Origin: Acridotheres tristis
Lineage: Eukaryota; Chordata; Aves; Passeriformes; Sturnidae
Length of the DNA: 64,000 nucleotides
Direction of reading: 5' to 3'
Assembly (NCBI GenBank): GCA_037013685.1
Contig: CM072887.1
Coordinates: 88,432,347-88,496,346 of the forward strand
Under the pieces are notes generated by a model. That model was not told the origin of the DNA and did not search any database. It saw nothing but the letters and a program-made list of their open reading frames with translations. Numbering within the stretch: the stretch's first letter is position 1; every line of letters starts with the position of its first letter. This document shows positions 12,901-27,900 of the stretch, in pieces. A program made the position numbers and the translations under genes.

Positions 12901-15900
12901 GGAATTAATTTCAAAATACATATGGCATTTTTGAGACATCACTTGAAAGGCACAATCCTAATTTTTTTTTTTATTTTGGAAGGACAAAGCTCATGACATA
13001 TAGAGACATAGACCATTTTTGGCAACCTCTGTGGCATAATTAACCCAAGTAAACAGCAAATGGTGGTATCTCAAGTTCCAGAGTATGAAAGTATTGCCAA
13101 ATACTGACTTGATGAAGGCAATCACTACCAGTGTTTATAAAACACCACGGTCTTGGTGTTTTTTTCCAGAAGTTCCCACAGCTCTGTGTATTAGGCCACC
13201 AGAAAGCAATCCCACACTAATATACAAGAAACAAGCATGGAAAGTAGAGTGGGAATACTTCTGAGGACCTAAGTCAACACTCCAGAGTAAAAATGGGTAT
13301 AAAATAGAATTTTCTCCAAACATCTACCAAAAAGTCCTCACAATCCTCACAAATACACCACATCTCTACCCAATTGCTGAACTGGGTTCTTAAAATAGGT
13401 ACTGCTAAAAAGAGCTTTTATACTACTTTTGACTGGCATGAACATAGCTTAACTAGTTACAGAGGCAATGAATTTCAAATGGAACTATGAGCTAAGGCAG
13501 TGCTCAGAACTTTGCAAGGAGACTCTGACAACATCCTTGGAACTTCTTCAGTACTGTCAAGAGTAGAGTAAATCTAGAAGTATTTATGATGCACTTATGT
13601 CAGTTCAGTGCAGCTCATTATATTCTAACCCCTGATAAACATTTGGGCAGAGCAGGACATCTTGTGAAAATGTAAATGTCATCTTGTTATCTCTCTTACA
13701 GGATAAAATTGCATATTTAATGCGTAAAAGCAATAGGACGAAGCACAGACGAAAATATGGATTTTCAGGAAAACACTAATAAAATAGAATCCTGGGCCTC
13801 TTAAAGTATTTTAATGCATAACATTAAAGAAGAAATCATAAAATGAAATACACAACTTATTAATTTATCTCAGTTTTATGGCTTTATTTGCAGGCAACTT
13901 TAAGAGGAAGGAAAAAACGAAGCTTAGTTTTTCAAACATGCTGTAATCCTCAATACACAGTAATGGAAAATTATTTTATAAATTATATATGAAAACTATG
14001 TCATTCTATGGAATGCTCTTGTTTTGACACTTGAAGAACATGCTTTTAAAAATATATATATCTGTAGAGAAAGTTCTGCTGAGAGCTTAGCTGTTTATAC
14101 CTGGTTGTTAATTTAAAGAATCAGTATTCAATAACCACCTTTTCAATAATAATCACTTTTCAGTGAGCTGTGGAGGAGTAAGTAGTGAATGTTCAGGCAA
14201 AGGAAGATAGGATGCCTTACCCTGAGCCTCTGAACTTGACAGCCCTGTTTCTCTGTCATCTTCAGAAAGTGACTGAAGTTTGATTCATCAAGCAGGATAT
14301 ATACTGCAATCCCTCTAGCAGATGCTTCCACGATTTCTCTAAAAATATCCACATCCGTAAACATATCCATAACAATGGCAACGACCTGAATCAAACAAGA
14401 AAGACATAAATTATTGTATTGTATAAACTCATATATATATATATATATAATGATTCACTGAAGCCTGCGCTGAGCAGCTAATACACGAACATTTTTTACA
14501 CATTAAAATGCTCTATTTTCTATGCTGTTCCACTTAACCTGAAGGCTTTCAAGACCACCAGATCTTCTTTTTGAGAAATCAAGTGATCACCTGTGTGACG
14601 TTTGTCACAAGTACCAAAGTCCAGCAAAATGTGGTATTGTGGGTTGTCTTGGTTTCGTCAGGAATCAAGTTGATTTTGTTCCTAATAGATGGTACCATGC
14701 TGTGGTTGGGATTTACTATAAGAATAATGTTGATAACACACTGATGTTTTATTTGTTGCTGAACAGGGTGTACTCTAAATCAAGGACTTTTCAGTGTTCC
14801 ATGCTCTGCCAGTGAGTGAGCAGGTGCATAAGAAACCAGGAGGAAGCACAGTTAGGACAGCTGACCCAAACTGGCCAAAGGGATATTCCATACTGCAGAA
14901 TGTCATGGTCAGTGTGTAAACTGAGGAGAGTTGGCTGGGAGGGACCAGTCACTGCTCAGGGACTGTCTGGGCATTGATCAGTGAGTGGTGAGCAATTGTA
15001 TTGTGCATCACTTGGCTTTCTTGGGTTTTACTTCTCTCTCCCTCTCTCTTGCTCTCTCTCTCTCCTTTTACTCACAGTTATTGTTATAACTACCAATAGT
15101 ATCCTTATATTATTATTATATTTTACTTTGCTTCAATTATTAAACTCTTCTTATCTCAACCCACAAGGGTCTACTTCTTTCCAATTCTCTCCTCTATCCC
15201 GCTAAGGGGGTGAATAGAACTTTGTTGCTGGCCGAGGTTAAACCATGACATGGGTGTGTGTAGTGACTGGTTTTATGAGGAAAAGGAAACCCAGTAAAAG
15301 AGAAAGGGAGAGAAAAGCAGCAATATGAATGCTGTGGAAAAACTTTCAAAATAAAATTACAGTATGCATAAAAAAAAACCTCAGAGAAAATTTTTGTACA
15401 TGGGGCTTCTCAAACTTTCATCATTTTCTCTAAAGCTAATGGCTCAAGAGCTTGAAGTAGCTAATAAGCAGATACTTAAGAGCTAGAGGCACTCTTACTG
15501 GGACAAAGCCTCCTCAGCTCATGAGAGCTTGGCTCAAGAAGATCAGCATGTTGAACACCAGCTACCAACATTTAATTTGTGCCAAACATATTTAAAACAC
15601 TAAAAATATAAAAGAGAGAGAACCTACATAAAATAAAAATAAAATAAAATAACAATTAAAACAATTAGATAAGGTAAAAAGGTAATTCCTGAATAAGAGA
15701 AAAGGAACTAACTTGGCCTCTTCATTACTGTCACCTGTCAATAAATAGTCTTTACAAATCCACTAGTCAGAGAGGAGTTGATTAGCACAAAGAATTCCGT
15801 TCTTTCAAAAATCTTTGGTAATATGCCAATGCACTACCTCATTTTCTTTACTGACTTTTTGAAAGTAAAACTTAAATGTGTTTTTCTTAAGTACAGAATA

Positions 15901-18900
15901 TATTTCTGTATCTAAGGACTGAAAACACAAATGTATATCTTGACTCCAAGGATCTCATCACTTTCAGACTGCACCTGCTGCTTGGTCTTGTTTCTGACAT
16001 ACACAGTGCTACCTGAACAAATTATTCACCCTATGTATTCATCCATCCATCTTGTTTCACTTGCATCTGAGAAGAAAACTGCCAAGACAGATCAAGTATG
16101 GTAGGTAAAAAGACCAAAAAATAATCTGTTCTCAAATAGTCTGTTTTATTACCTGTTTCCTCCTTCCTCTAAGCTTCCTAATTTCTTTCTAGGCTTTCCT
16201 TTTCTTCAGATCTTCAAGAAATACATGCTCATTGCATTCTAGGATCAATTTAAATGTAAGAGAAAAATCCTGAATGGATGCATTAGTGTACACTGATACA
16301 AGTACATGAAATATTCAAAACCCACAGCACAGCCCTCAAAAATTATTCCAACACTTTCCTAGGGCAGATAGCTAAGATATTCACGTTTGCAGCATTTTGT
16401 GGTTGAAAAGACCACTAGGACTGGAAAGATGCAGAAAAGAACCCACAAGAACGTGTAATAAAAACTAAAAACCAACACTGACTAGAATGGCCAAATCTAT
16501 CTCTATGAAGAGGAAGGTAGAGGCATAAACACATAAGCAAGCAGGCTAGTAAGTTGGTGACATAAGAAGGATGCATGTGCACTACTGTGCAGATATTTCT
16601 TCACTTGGGAATGAACAGGGGACCCTCTTCACTAGTAGAATTGTTCTTAAACCATTTAGCTTATTAAATCTGGAGTAATTCTGCAAAGCATCAAGTAGTC
16701 TTGCAAGAAAATGTAGGTTTCACTTCCAGAGTTGGAATAGGGATTATATTTTGAATCCTGAAGCTCGTGCTGTCTGGAAAGTCGTTACTAGAATTTGAGT
16801 ACATAGATGCAAAGCCACAGTCATGACCTGAAAACCAAATGGGCATCCATTTGTGCATTCCCTGCAAACCAGAGGTGACTCTTGAATGTCCCCATTAGGC
16901 TGCCCATTTACTCTTAGCAACACTTAATTGACCTATTAAACACAAACATAATCAGGCTCGGCTGCTGGAGAACAGTACCAAATTTGAATAATGCATATGA
17001 TACACATATGATACATACAATATATAAAAAGTCATCAACAATGAAAAGATAATTTCTGCATACTGATTTCCATAAACCAAAACAGATGTTTGACCATAAA
17101 CTATAGGTTTTGATTCAGAAAGAGTGGATTCCATAAAGGTCATGGAATAGTCTGGCCTTTAAATGTATTAAACTTCCTTTTTTTTCCTCCTTTTAATAGC
17201 GGTGTGTGTACATTTCCCCAGCTTGCCTACTTTGCAGCAGAAAGGAGTACTGCACATGGGAAAAGACAGAGTAAATATGGTATTCAGGGTCCCAGGTTTT
17301 GTTCAATTAAGGAGACCAAGATTAGGAAATTACTTCAGTGAGGTATTCTACGTTGTGTACTTACCTTTAATTAAAGCTGCAACAACAGCTGCAGGATTAG
17401 TTACTTGCTGCATCACTTCGGAAGAAAAGATTTCACTACTGTGTTTTTACATTTGTTTTTTGCAATTGCAGTGCTAATTTCCACCCTGGTACTTAACACA
17501 ACAGTGAATTCCAGCAAGAAAGAAAAACTGATATAATTCAAACTGCAGAAATACATCAGAAAATTGCCCATTCCATAAATTCTGTTTCTTTCGGGCATAA
17601 CAATACCCCTGAGTTAAGAAGATCTCCTCAAGGCAGAAAGTTCTAGTGTCATACAGGAGGCTTCCTTACAAACTGCCATTTTTTTTCCAAAGCATATTTG
17701 TTTTCCACAATGCAAAGATCTTTTTAAAAGGGACAATTTATGCTTTTGAAGCAAATATAGTAGCCTTTCAATCATTACAAGAAAACTGGATGGGTACAGC
17801 AGTTTTTTTGAAAACAATAGAATTTACAAATCTTGTCAAACTGATTATCACCCTGATCAAAAATGATCCTCATTTGGGAGCAGCTAAGCAAGCATGTTAC
17901 ACTTTTAGGGAGGAGAAAATAGTTGGTAGAGCAGACACTTGCTATGCATAATATCACATAGCACTGAAATTATGCACAGCAAGAGGGAACTACCATCACC
18001 TGGGTATTAGACAGAAGAGCACATTTCAATGATCAACTAAAAGTGAAGACAGTGCAGAAAATAGTTTTTATGCTAGTTTTCTTTGCCCAAAATTAAACTT
18101 AAATAATCTTTTATTGTCACTACTAGTATTTTTATCTTATCTACCCACTCTTTCCTTTTTTCAAGTGATGAATGCTTTTTAAGCTTAAAATTTGCTTTCA
18201 ATGACATCCTTACAGAAGAAGAAAATCTGCTGAAGTCAATAAGCACAAAATTACTCCTAATAAATGTGACAGAATGCTCAATTTAACTAAAGGCAGCAGT
18301 AGAGCCATATGCTATTATTCTTCTTACTCTCTTGACACTAAGACTATGCTTTGCAACAGGAAAGTAAACTACATAGTCTGCTTTGGCATTTAAAATACAT
18401 GTAAATACAGACAGGAGAGTATAATTTTGTTGGATAGCATTATTTTTGATGCAAATATTCTACACTATATTTTTCAGTAAGCTGATTTATTTAATTTACA
18501 TACTGGTGAGGAAAGTGCCATTTTAAAGCTCAGTATCTCTAAACTATCATCACTTTAATACAGAGTTCTTTTCATTCTTTCAAAATTCTTAATAATCTTC
18601 AATTTCGGTGACCGACTCCTACACAAAGTACCAGTGACAGGGTTCACAAAAGCCACATACACACTTGTTTTGAAGGTTAAAAAAACCAGATGTAGCTGTT
18701 TGTTTCAGCTATAGTTGAAACATCCTGCACATCTTTGCTAAACAGGAGATTAAGTACATGGTAACATGGCAACAGAGTGGATAATATGACACCATGGAGG
18801 AGTAAATGGAGGCCAATGTTCAGTTCTGTGGCACCTATTATGCTACAGGGTAAGTTACTGCTAGTTTGGGACCATCCATGTGCATTGTATTTGCATAAAT

Positions 18901-21900
18901 GGTTTTCACTTTCAGAAACGAACTCTATTCAGAAGCTTATCTAGAAAGAAGTTGCCAATCCCAACAGTTAACACTTAGCATTAAACATCTCCTGAGCGTG
19001 TCCAGGGGAGGCCACCAAGAGGGCAGCTGCCCTGTGCAGACAACGTGAAGGAGCTGGGTTGTTCAGCCTGGAGCAAAGATGGCTTCAGGGAATCTTACAG
19101 CAGTTCCCAGTACTTTACAGAGAAGTTCTCGAGGGTCAATGTAAGGTTCTTTGTCCTACAGTGGTGGCAGGACAAAAGTCAAACTAAAACAAGAACAGTT
19201 CTCCCAGGATATAGGGAAAGCCCCTTATTCCCACAAGGACACCCCAGCAGTAGAGCAGGTTGCCCAGAACGGTCCACTTTCCATCTTTGGAGATTTTCAA
19301 GACCCAGCTTGATAAAGCCTTGGGGAACCTTTTCAGGTACTACAACTAGCCATGCTTTAAGCAGGAGGCTGGGCTGGAGACTTCCAAGTGACCAAAAGCT
19401 GCAACTCAACGATTCAGAGATCTTCACTCCCATCATTGTCAAAGTGAAAACAAATTTTGCCATGTTTGGTAGTAATTATAAACTTTGCTGTGAGGCCTAA
19501 AGAAAACTATAAAGAGACTATAAAAAGAGAACACTGAGTAATAAAGGAGTTTTTCTGCTTTACTTCTTCCATTTTTGGTTAAGAAAAAATAAGTGGACTT
19601 TAATGTTCACTGAGTTTTAGGACATCAAAATCAACCTTTTAATAGGTATGTGCAACAAAAGGCCTTTACTGCTAGCACTCAGTAAGTCTATTTTGTGAAC
19701 CCTTGACAGTTTCATTATCTCAGCATTACAAATTCTTCCACAAATATGAATTATGATTCTCTAGGTTATATATTGCAGTGTGTGTCATTTAACAACTCCT
19801 TTGCTATAAACAATAAAAATACAGGACTCCTCTACTAAATCTGCTTCCTTAGGGCAGGCTTTACTAGAGACACCTACCAATATCAATAACCTAGTAAGGA
19901 ATAGTGCTGAAACCCTACCCTACACTACAAGAGTATTGATTTCTTGTAACCTACATGTGGCTTACTTTGGGCATTACATGACAAAAATCCATACTGCTGT
20001 GCAGTGCTTTTAAATGTCAGCACCCCTTCTCACCCCAAGAACAAAGAACCACATCTCTGACAGAATTATTAATTCTATTTTCATTGACCTTTTCTCTGTT
20101 ACTCCAGTCCCTTTTTTGTAAATCTCTGTTTTGAGGATGATGTCCTTGAGGCATAGGCTCAGTGCTATCTGAGTCTGGCCTTTCTCAGAGATCAGGCAAT
20201 TGCAGCAGTGCAGAAGGAGGATACAGTGCTTGTACCACACTGTCAGGAACAAGAGGCAGGCAGCAAATTGACTGGTGAGTTTCTGGCATCATAAGAGATA
20301 AATTTGGTGATCAATGCAGACAACCTTCCCTCTAGTAAGCTATGTAGTATGTCCCACAAATTATTGTGAGGTTTTTTTTCAATTTTATTATGTTGGGTTT
20401 TATGGTTGAGGGTTTAGATCCAATTTATGATTTCTGCAATTCATATTAATAGCTCCCTAATAAATCATCTGTTATACTTATTTTCTGGCACTGTTGCTCA
20501 CACCAGAGTGCTTCTAAGACAAAAGTTCATTAATTTGGTATTAATTTGCAAAATTGAAGACAGCCCTGAAATGCTTTGCACAACACATCCTCTTATTGCA
20601 ATGTCTACTTTGAAACCATTTGTGCTGGATGAATTGCTGTGGTCTCACAATACAGTAACAGATGAGAAGTCTTGCAATAAAGTGCCAAAGTGTAATATAA
20701 TGAGGAGAGCTTGCCTGTAAATACAGCCTAATACAGTCATATAAATAGTAATCAACCATCTGAGTATTATCTATTCTCCTACAATTTCTGTGGCACTATA
20801 ATGGAACAAATACTGAGATGATTTATACCTATGCAACATTCATGAAATTAATGTCACTACTTGTTGCATTGTCAGTACTTGTACTATCATCATAATTGAC
20901 CCCCTGAGATCTTATTTAATATATTTAATTTGGGTCTACACAGACAGAGCGATAGACAATAACTATGCAGTGTACTCAGAAATGTTCTTTCATTATTGCA
21001 TTCTTTAAAAGCAATTTAATTAACTACAGGGTGAAGTCTGGCAGTTCATTATTACAGGCAGCTACACCACCTCAGAATCAGCTCTCCTAACCCTTTCATC
21101 CTTTTTCCTCCTGCTGCTCCAAAGTATTTCTACCATTTACTCTGAGGACAGAAAAACACAGGTTCTCAGAACCAAGTACACTTCTGTTCTGATCACCAAG
21201 CTTCATTTTATCATGTCATATATCACCTACAAAACCCAAGATTTTTAAGCTAAAAACTACGTTTATATGCAATAAAAATTAACTTCCAACATATACGTTA
21301 GCAGACTTCAATAACCTCAACAGCTTCTCTCTGCAGCAGGATGTCAGAGAAATTCAACAGTAACAAAAAGACATGTAAGTTCACTGTCCAGAAAACATAA
21401 ACTAAACTTTTAGCTGTCTCCTGCAATACAAAAAGAAAAACCAATGCAAACTATTAGAAAATTATGAAGGCAGGTAACCACGTAAGGCAACAATACAAAT
21501 AGTTTTAAGTGTTTACCTGCGTAGCACACATGGTAAAGCCTTATCTGTTCTGTCCAAGAAACACACACAAAAGATGTGCAGTAGGGGAACTTGCTAGCTA
21601 TCAATAACAGGGGAAAATGTTCTGCCAGCAAAGAGTAATATGACAGTAAAAGAAGGAGCTCTGAAGAGGGATACAATTTTACTTTGAAAAACACTGGGAA
21701 GATAAATTTTTTACAATGAACAATATTCTTAAAACTATACGAGAATTCTGCTTTTTGCTCAATTTAGTAACTTTTGTATAGCTTAATACCTCTGCAGAAC
21801 AGACCAGCATTAATCTTTTGATGGGTGAAACTAAAACCAAAATAAAAGTAAAGTTCTCTAAAGTAAGACTCTTTTCTCTGAAAAGTGAATGTATAGAAGC

Positions 21901-24900
21901 CTTCTGCATTACCTTTGAGTGAGCTATTGCAGGCCAAGCTAGCAAGTCATACATACACCACCTTAAAGTGACACCTTCTCTGTTACCTCTTGAAATTCAC
22001 ACAACTGGGAATTTTATCTTGCAAAACTTATGGGAGTGAGCTACATTAATTCTATAAATGTGATCTTTATTTATGGGTTTGGCAGTTGTTATTCTGGCTG
22101 AAGTATTAATAAGAACTCATCGTGAGCTGACCAAATTACAGGAGACATCACCTCACTCCAGCCAGCAGCAGAGGCAGTAATTCCTCTGAAGATTTACTTC
22201 CACACGTGCAGAATTGAGTGTCAGCAAGTCATGGCAAGGAGAAGATGGAAAGGGATATTCCAGGGATTCTTCATGGGGGCTTTCCAAAGAGCATTTATAA
22301 ACCTAATCCTTAGAATGAAGGATCTGCAAAGAAACAGCTGCTGCTCAGTGCTGGCACACCATAGACAAGAAAATATTTACCTAAATCTGCAAAAATCTGT
22401 CATGCATTATTAAAACAACAAACGTTCACAATGCTCAATTTTAACACCTTCCTTCCTGCTTGCAGTGCTCCCATCAACAACTAAAATGCTCTTGGTATTT
22501 AGCAAGCAAGTTGTGTTCTGTCACTGAGAACAGAAGCAGGCAGAGGTCCTACAGAAAAGAACATAATGCAGCACAGAAAATCCTTGGCAAGATGGAGAGA
22601 ACTCATTAGGGACCTTTCTCTGCCCTTTCTTCTCTTGCCATTGATATTGCTGCTGTATTCCCAGTGCCATGTGGGCTGCAGCTGGTTGGGTAGCAAGATT
22701 CTAATATTTGTATTTAGCTCTTCAGAATGCTCATATTCAGTTGTTATGTTGAGAAGCTGCCAAGATTTTTCTAAGGAAAGCAAACAGAAAGGAAATGCCA
22801 GCATTTCTGACAGCCTACGACTCTGCTACACCACTTTGGAAATTCATGACAAAAATGAAAGTTACTTCTTTAGCCTCTGGCTTTCTCTATGATCAATTTC
22901 AAAGACTCGTTGCTTCAGAATTTTTTGTTTATTTATTTAAAAGATTATTAACAGCTTCAATATGTGGGTTCTCACAGGATCCCTTAATATTTGTGAATGT
23001 TTTGGCTACTTGAATTAATATTATAATGTTATACTTTTTATTTTAAATTTGTTTATAAGTGGAAGCACTTATTCCTGTGTGCAGTTTTTAGTGACTGCAC
23101 AAAAAGAAACAGTGCACAACAGTGTGCACATAAGCCTTAATTATTTTATTTAAAAGTCCCAGTAGTATGAGTTGACCACTGTAAGGTTAAAACGTCTGTC
23201 AATACCTGAAATTATTATCTCACACCTGAGAACAAGGGAAAGGGACACCTCAAATTCAGGGGGAATAGGGGAATGCAAAGGAACAAAAACATTTTTTAAA
23301 ATGTATTAAAATTATTCTTTCAAATTACTCCTGCTTAAAAATGCTCCTCATGTCATGGTAAACTAGATTGGACATTAATACTTGTAAGGGCTCTTCCTGT
23401 GATTTCTTTCAAGAAGTATTAAAATAATTGACTCCTTATCAGAGAGTCAGTGTATGTATGAGATTTCAGGTAATCTAGATAATAATTCTAGGGAATATTT
23501 TGGGATTTTTCCACTTTTAACAGTATATTTTGGTGGGGCTTCTTAGACTGGGAATGGAGATGTTCCAAGTCAGTCTGCCTTCCCACTGATTCACTTGGTT
23601 TCCTCAAGAGTCCAGTATCCGTTTTCAACACTAAGCCTCTCTTCCTGAGAGCTTATATATTGAAACACACTAGACAATATATAAAACCCCACAATATGAA
23701 TAAGCATTTGCAGGCTGTAAACTTTAATCTATAACGAAAGCATTTCTTAAAGAACTTTGTTGGCCTTTGTTAATTAGTCACTTGGAAACAATGAAAAATT
23801 GTCTTCGTCAAAGGCAGATTTATAGGAATAAGAGATGATTGAGACAAACTTTTCTAGACCAAGAAGGATAATTTTGCTTTTAAGTTTGCTTTTGCAAGAG
23901 CTGGGTACTGTTTGTCATCTTTGAGACCTTAATAATAAACTTGTTTCTGAAACGAAATGAAGCGGGAAGAGCTGAATATCTAATATTTGTATTTTATAAA
24001 TAAGCTACATATTTAAAATATACTGCATGGGTTTCAATGCTTCTACTAATGTGTATATGTATCAGACAAAACAATCCAGAAAACTTAAGTACATAGTTCA
24101 ATTGTATAATACTGTTTGAAATCTCTTGCTCTTGCTTACAAGAATAAGTAGGTACAACAGGTACAATTTGCACGGAAGAGAATCCAAAAAGAAAGGCAGG
24201 TATATAATACAGGGGCAGAAACAGTGCTGACTGACTCCATAGTAGATGCTGGAAAAGAATGGAGTTAGATGAAAATAAGTGTCTCAAAAGCAGGAAAGGC
24301 TTATTACTGCATTTCTATGCAAATAAAATTTTGCTGTATCCAAGCCAGTAGACAAACCTGATGTGTTTCAGAGTGGCTTATGACCTGGAAAGATAGACTT
24401 TGGAATGCCTATATGCAGTATGGTAAGCACAGTCCACATGGATGATCTGTCAACATCTTAAGCAAGCAGAAAAATAAAAGCATACAGTTGTGGAGGACTT
24501 GTAGCCGTACACTGTTAAGTCCATGAGTCTTAAACCAAGGTGATTCATGCAAGGACTAATATTTTCTGACATGGAAGACATTGCATCCAAGAGAAAACAA
24601 ATTTATTTTTGTAGGCAGTGTCCAATTAAAAAAACAAAACCAAACCAAGCAACCAAAAAAAATGTTAAATCACCAGATTTCAAATCAGTGAAAGGCTGCA
24701 GACCAATGAGCATGACCTGATTATATAATTGACTTAATGACCTTGCTGAGAAACAAGTCCTAATTATATCATTAATTGTTGAAGGTTAATCCTCTATAGA
24801 CATGCAAAACTTCTTCCAAAAGATAGTCTGCATAAGAAATACTGGTAGAAAAAGTTTTTCAGAGATAAATGTAGAAGAAAAAGAGGAGAAAAATGGGAGT

Positions 24901-27900
24901 CTTTGCAGAAGACATTGTTATACATCAATAGAACCCTAACTGAGACTAGAACCAATTCTGGTTAGAAACCTCCTCTAGTTCATGGTCCAGAGAAGGTAGT
25001 ACCAAAGTGAAGAAAGGAAGCTGTAACAGAGGCTCCTGCTAGTCTTTGGAAAGTAGTGGCATAATTTCTTTGTCTTTAAGAAGGTTAAGAAGGAACATTA
25101 CTGTCTACTGCAATAGAGTAATATTTGTTGCAGCTGCAATTAGCAGACCTGGATGGTTGACATGCAAGACAGCAAAATAATTTTGCTGTTGGTCTTTTTT
25201 AATTAAACTTTTGAGAATCAGGGAAATAATGATTATGGCCACAATTTAAAAAACAGCATGATGCCCCGAACTGGTTGCTCAGCCTGACTTCTGAAAGGAA
25301 AACCAACACAAGAGTCAATTAATACAAAAATGAAGGCTAATCACATACGTAGGGAAGGGTAAATGGGAAAACATCTTTACAAATATTGCTTATTTCATCC
25401 CTTTTTGAAATAAAGCTTTTGTATTCAGCTTCATACATGTGATTGAGAGTCAGTAATAGACACATGAGGTATACACACTTAAGGACTGGTTATCAGCTAG
25501 ATGTTTGAAGTAGTTGTCCAACGAAAATATTTTGATTGCATTTATTTCTAGCACCTGTAAAGCCCAATGATATTCAAGATTTTCATACTGCTGTCACAAA
25601 AGGGGAAGCAAACCCATTATAATTCACAGATTATTATGGCCTATTTCTGTTCCCCCTTCCCTTCCTACTGTGACTGCCTTTACCTTACTTCCCTTTTCCC
25701 TCTATTTCCCCCCTACCACTTCACTCCCTTAATTCTTTCTTTCTTTCTCCCTTCCTGTCCCTTCTTCCCTCTTTCAAGGGAGGAACTCCAAACTCATTTA
25801 AATTTGAGACTGAAAAAAACCTGATATTGGATATTGAATGTGGGGTTAAAATGGGCTCCTATGCATTTTGTACAAGCTTAAAAATACCCCCCTTTTTCTT
25901 CCACATTTTATGACTATACTCTTATGATAGTCACAAAAAAGCTTTTGATTCCTGCTACAACTACTATTTGTTTCAATGCCACTAATTTCAAATTCTACAG
26001 ATGTACTTAAATATGTTTAAGGAGGTCAACTCAAGCAGCAATATGGTTAGAGTTAAACCAGAAATATACAGAATGCAGGCTGTTTAAAATTACTGGTCAC
26101 AGGTCAGTGATGGGTCAGTATAAAGGAAAGCCAGTGATCCTCTGGTATAAATTAGAAAGGATGAATAATGCAGGGTCTAGCTCTGCCAGATTCTCTGTTC
26201 ACCTTTAAAATTTTTCTAGTTTAGCTACATGACAGAGTAAAATGCATTAATAAGTAGAAATAGAATGCCTGGACAATACCTGTGGTAACATTAATGTTGC
26301 AAAAAAAGCAACAGCCATTATGTCAGATCAATCTTCTTGAAACATGTATCACAGACATAGAGTATGCCTGCATGAGTTCATATGGCACATAGTTACATCT
26401 GCATGCCAGTAAAAAAATACAATCAGATGATCTAAACTATTTACTTTTTTAAACATGCTGCCAATTGAGCAGGAACCTTCCCTGAAACTCATGAGAAGCA
26501 GATTGCACCACCTGCTCACAGAGCAGCCACAGCTACTTGTGCAACATATTGCTAATGACTGTGTGCTGGCAGACTGCATTTCAATTTCACCTATTTTAAA
26601 GACAGGTTTTGAAACTAATTAATTAATTGTTGTCTGCAAATCATGTTCAGGTCCTCAGGTGAAATCTATTACCCTGGCATGCTAGATTATTTATTACAGA
26701 TAGGAAGGAAAAAGGAAAAAATAATTGCAGACTAGTCTGAAAACATCGGCAGAATGTCCTAAAGATAAGAAAAGATTAATCTTATTAATAAGTAATTATG
26801 TGCAGCTTTTCAGGAAGAAAACAGATTCAAATTTTTATGCACAGTAACATATGGAGCAAGATGTCTGAAATAGTAGGGAAGCAATTATAAAAACCCTGCT
26901 CAAACCTCCCATGAAGCAAACTGAAATGAAGGAGATAAGTAATGCTGCAATTCTTACAGCCCCAGTGGAGTTAATAGTGAATTGGAAGTAAATCAGGTAC
27001 TAAACAGAATTTAATTCCCAAATCCAATGTAGCACTTAAAAAACAAAACAATAAAAGAATTACAAGTAAAATTATTATTAAAAGGTTATAACTTCAGTAC
27101 CAATGCTACGCTTTAAAAAATATTGTATTTATAAAAATTATTTCAATTTTTAAATCCTTTAGAAACTTTTTAAGTGAAACCTGACAATTTGAGCATGAAT
27201 CTTGCACAGGCAGTGAGGTATTTGAGGGAGTTGCAAGTTAAGGGACAAGAAATGGAATTCAAAGACACAGGTGAAAAACATTTAAAGGAACATTTCTTTC
27301 TTATTCGTTTCTTCCAAGTTTTTGCTGATCTTTTGCCTGTATGTGAGCTGACTTTTGATTAACCGTCTCTGTCAAGCAAGAAGCAATACAGCTTTAGAAT
27401 TATCTTGGTGACACTATTATTTCGTAAATGCAGGTAGCATCATTTCAGTGATCTGCATACAGCTCTTCCACCATACAAGACCATACAAGTATTAATTCTT
27501 CACTTGCAATTTGATACTGCAATTATACAAAATCAGAGGAAAGATTACTTGATCCTTGTGATAAAGTCTGATTAGGTATTTATAATACTCCATCTTTGCT
27601 ATCAACTACTCTTTCCATTTAAATGTAAAAGTCTATTTTCAATGGTTACAAATTTATTAAGTGTATTCATAATGTTTTCTTAGATCAGAGCCCTAGGCCA
27701 CTTCCAGGACACATCTGGGGAAGACCAAACACACAGTCAGTCAGGCTGCAAGACTTCCTTCCAGATTCCATCTGCCTCAGCCACAGTTGGGCACTATGGT
27801 CTGCTCCTCTCATTTTTCTCATTCTCACAAGGATAGGATGCATAATGAAGCACTCATTTAAGAATCATTAAAATGAACAATTATTCAAATAAATGAGTTA

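Larger units (their letters stand above)
6124..14220 (-). other. FAM83B: FAM83B intron 3
   Basis: An 8.1-kb intron. It carries an AT-only patch (about 6484-6560), a pentanucleotide array (7090-7195), a CR1 fragment directly beside it (about 7196-7510) and a longer CR1 fragment (about 9952-10890). The remainder is unique-looking AT-rich DNA in which I recognise nothing else. Confidence 0.9.

Noticed and set aside
22499..22892. Overlapping frames of about 100 codons on both strands
   Set aside because: They are short, unrelated to known proteins and intronic. They were judged to be chance.
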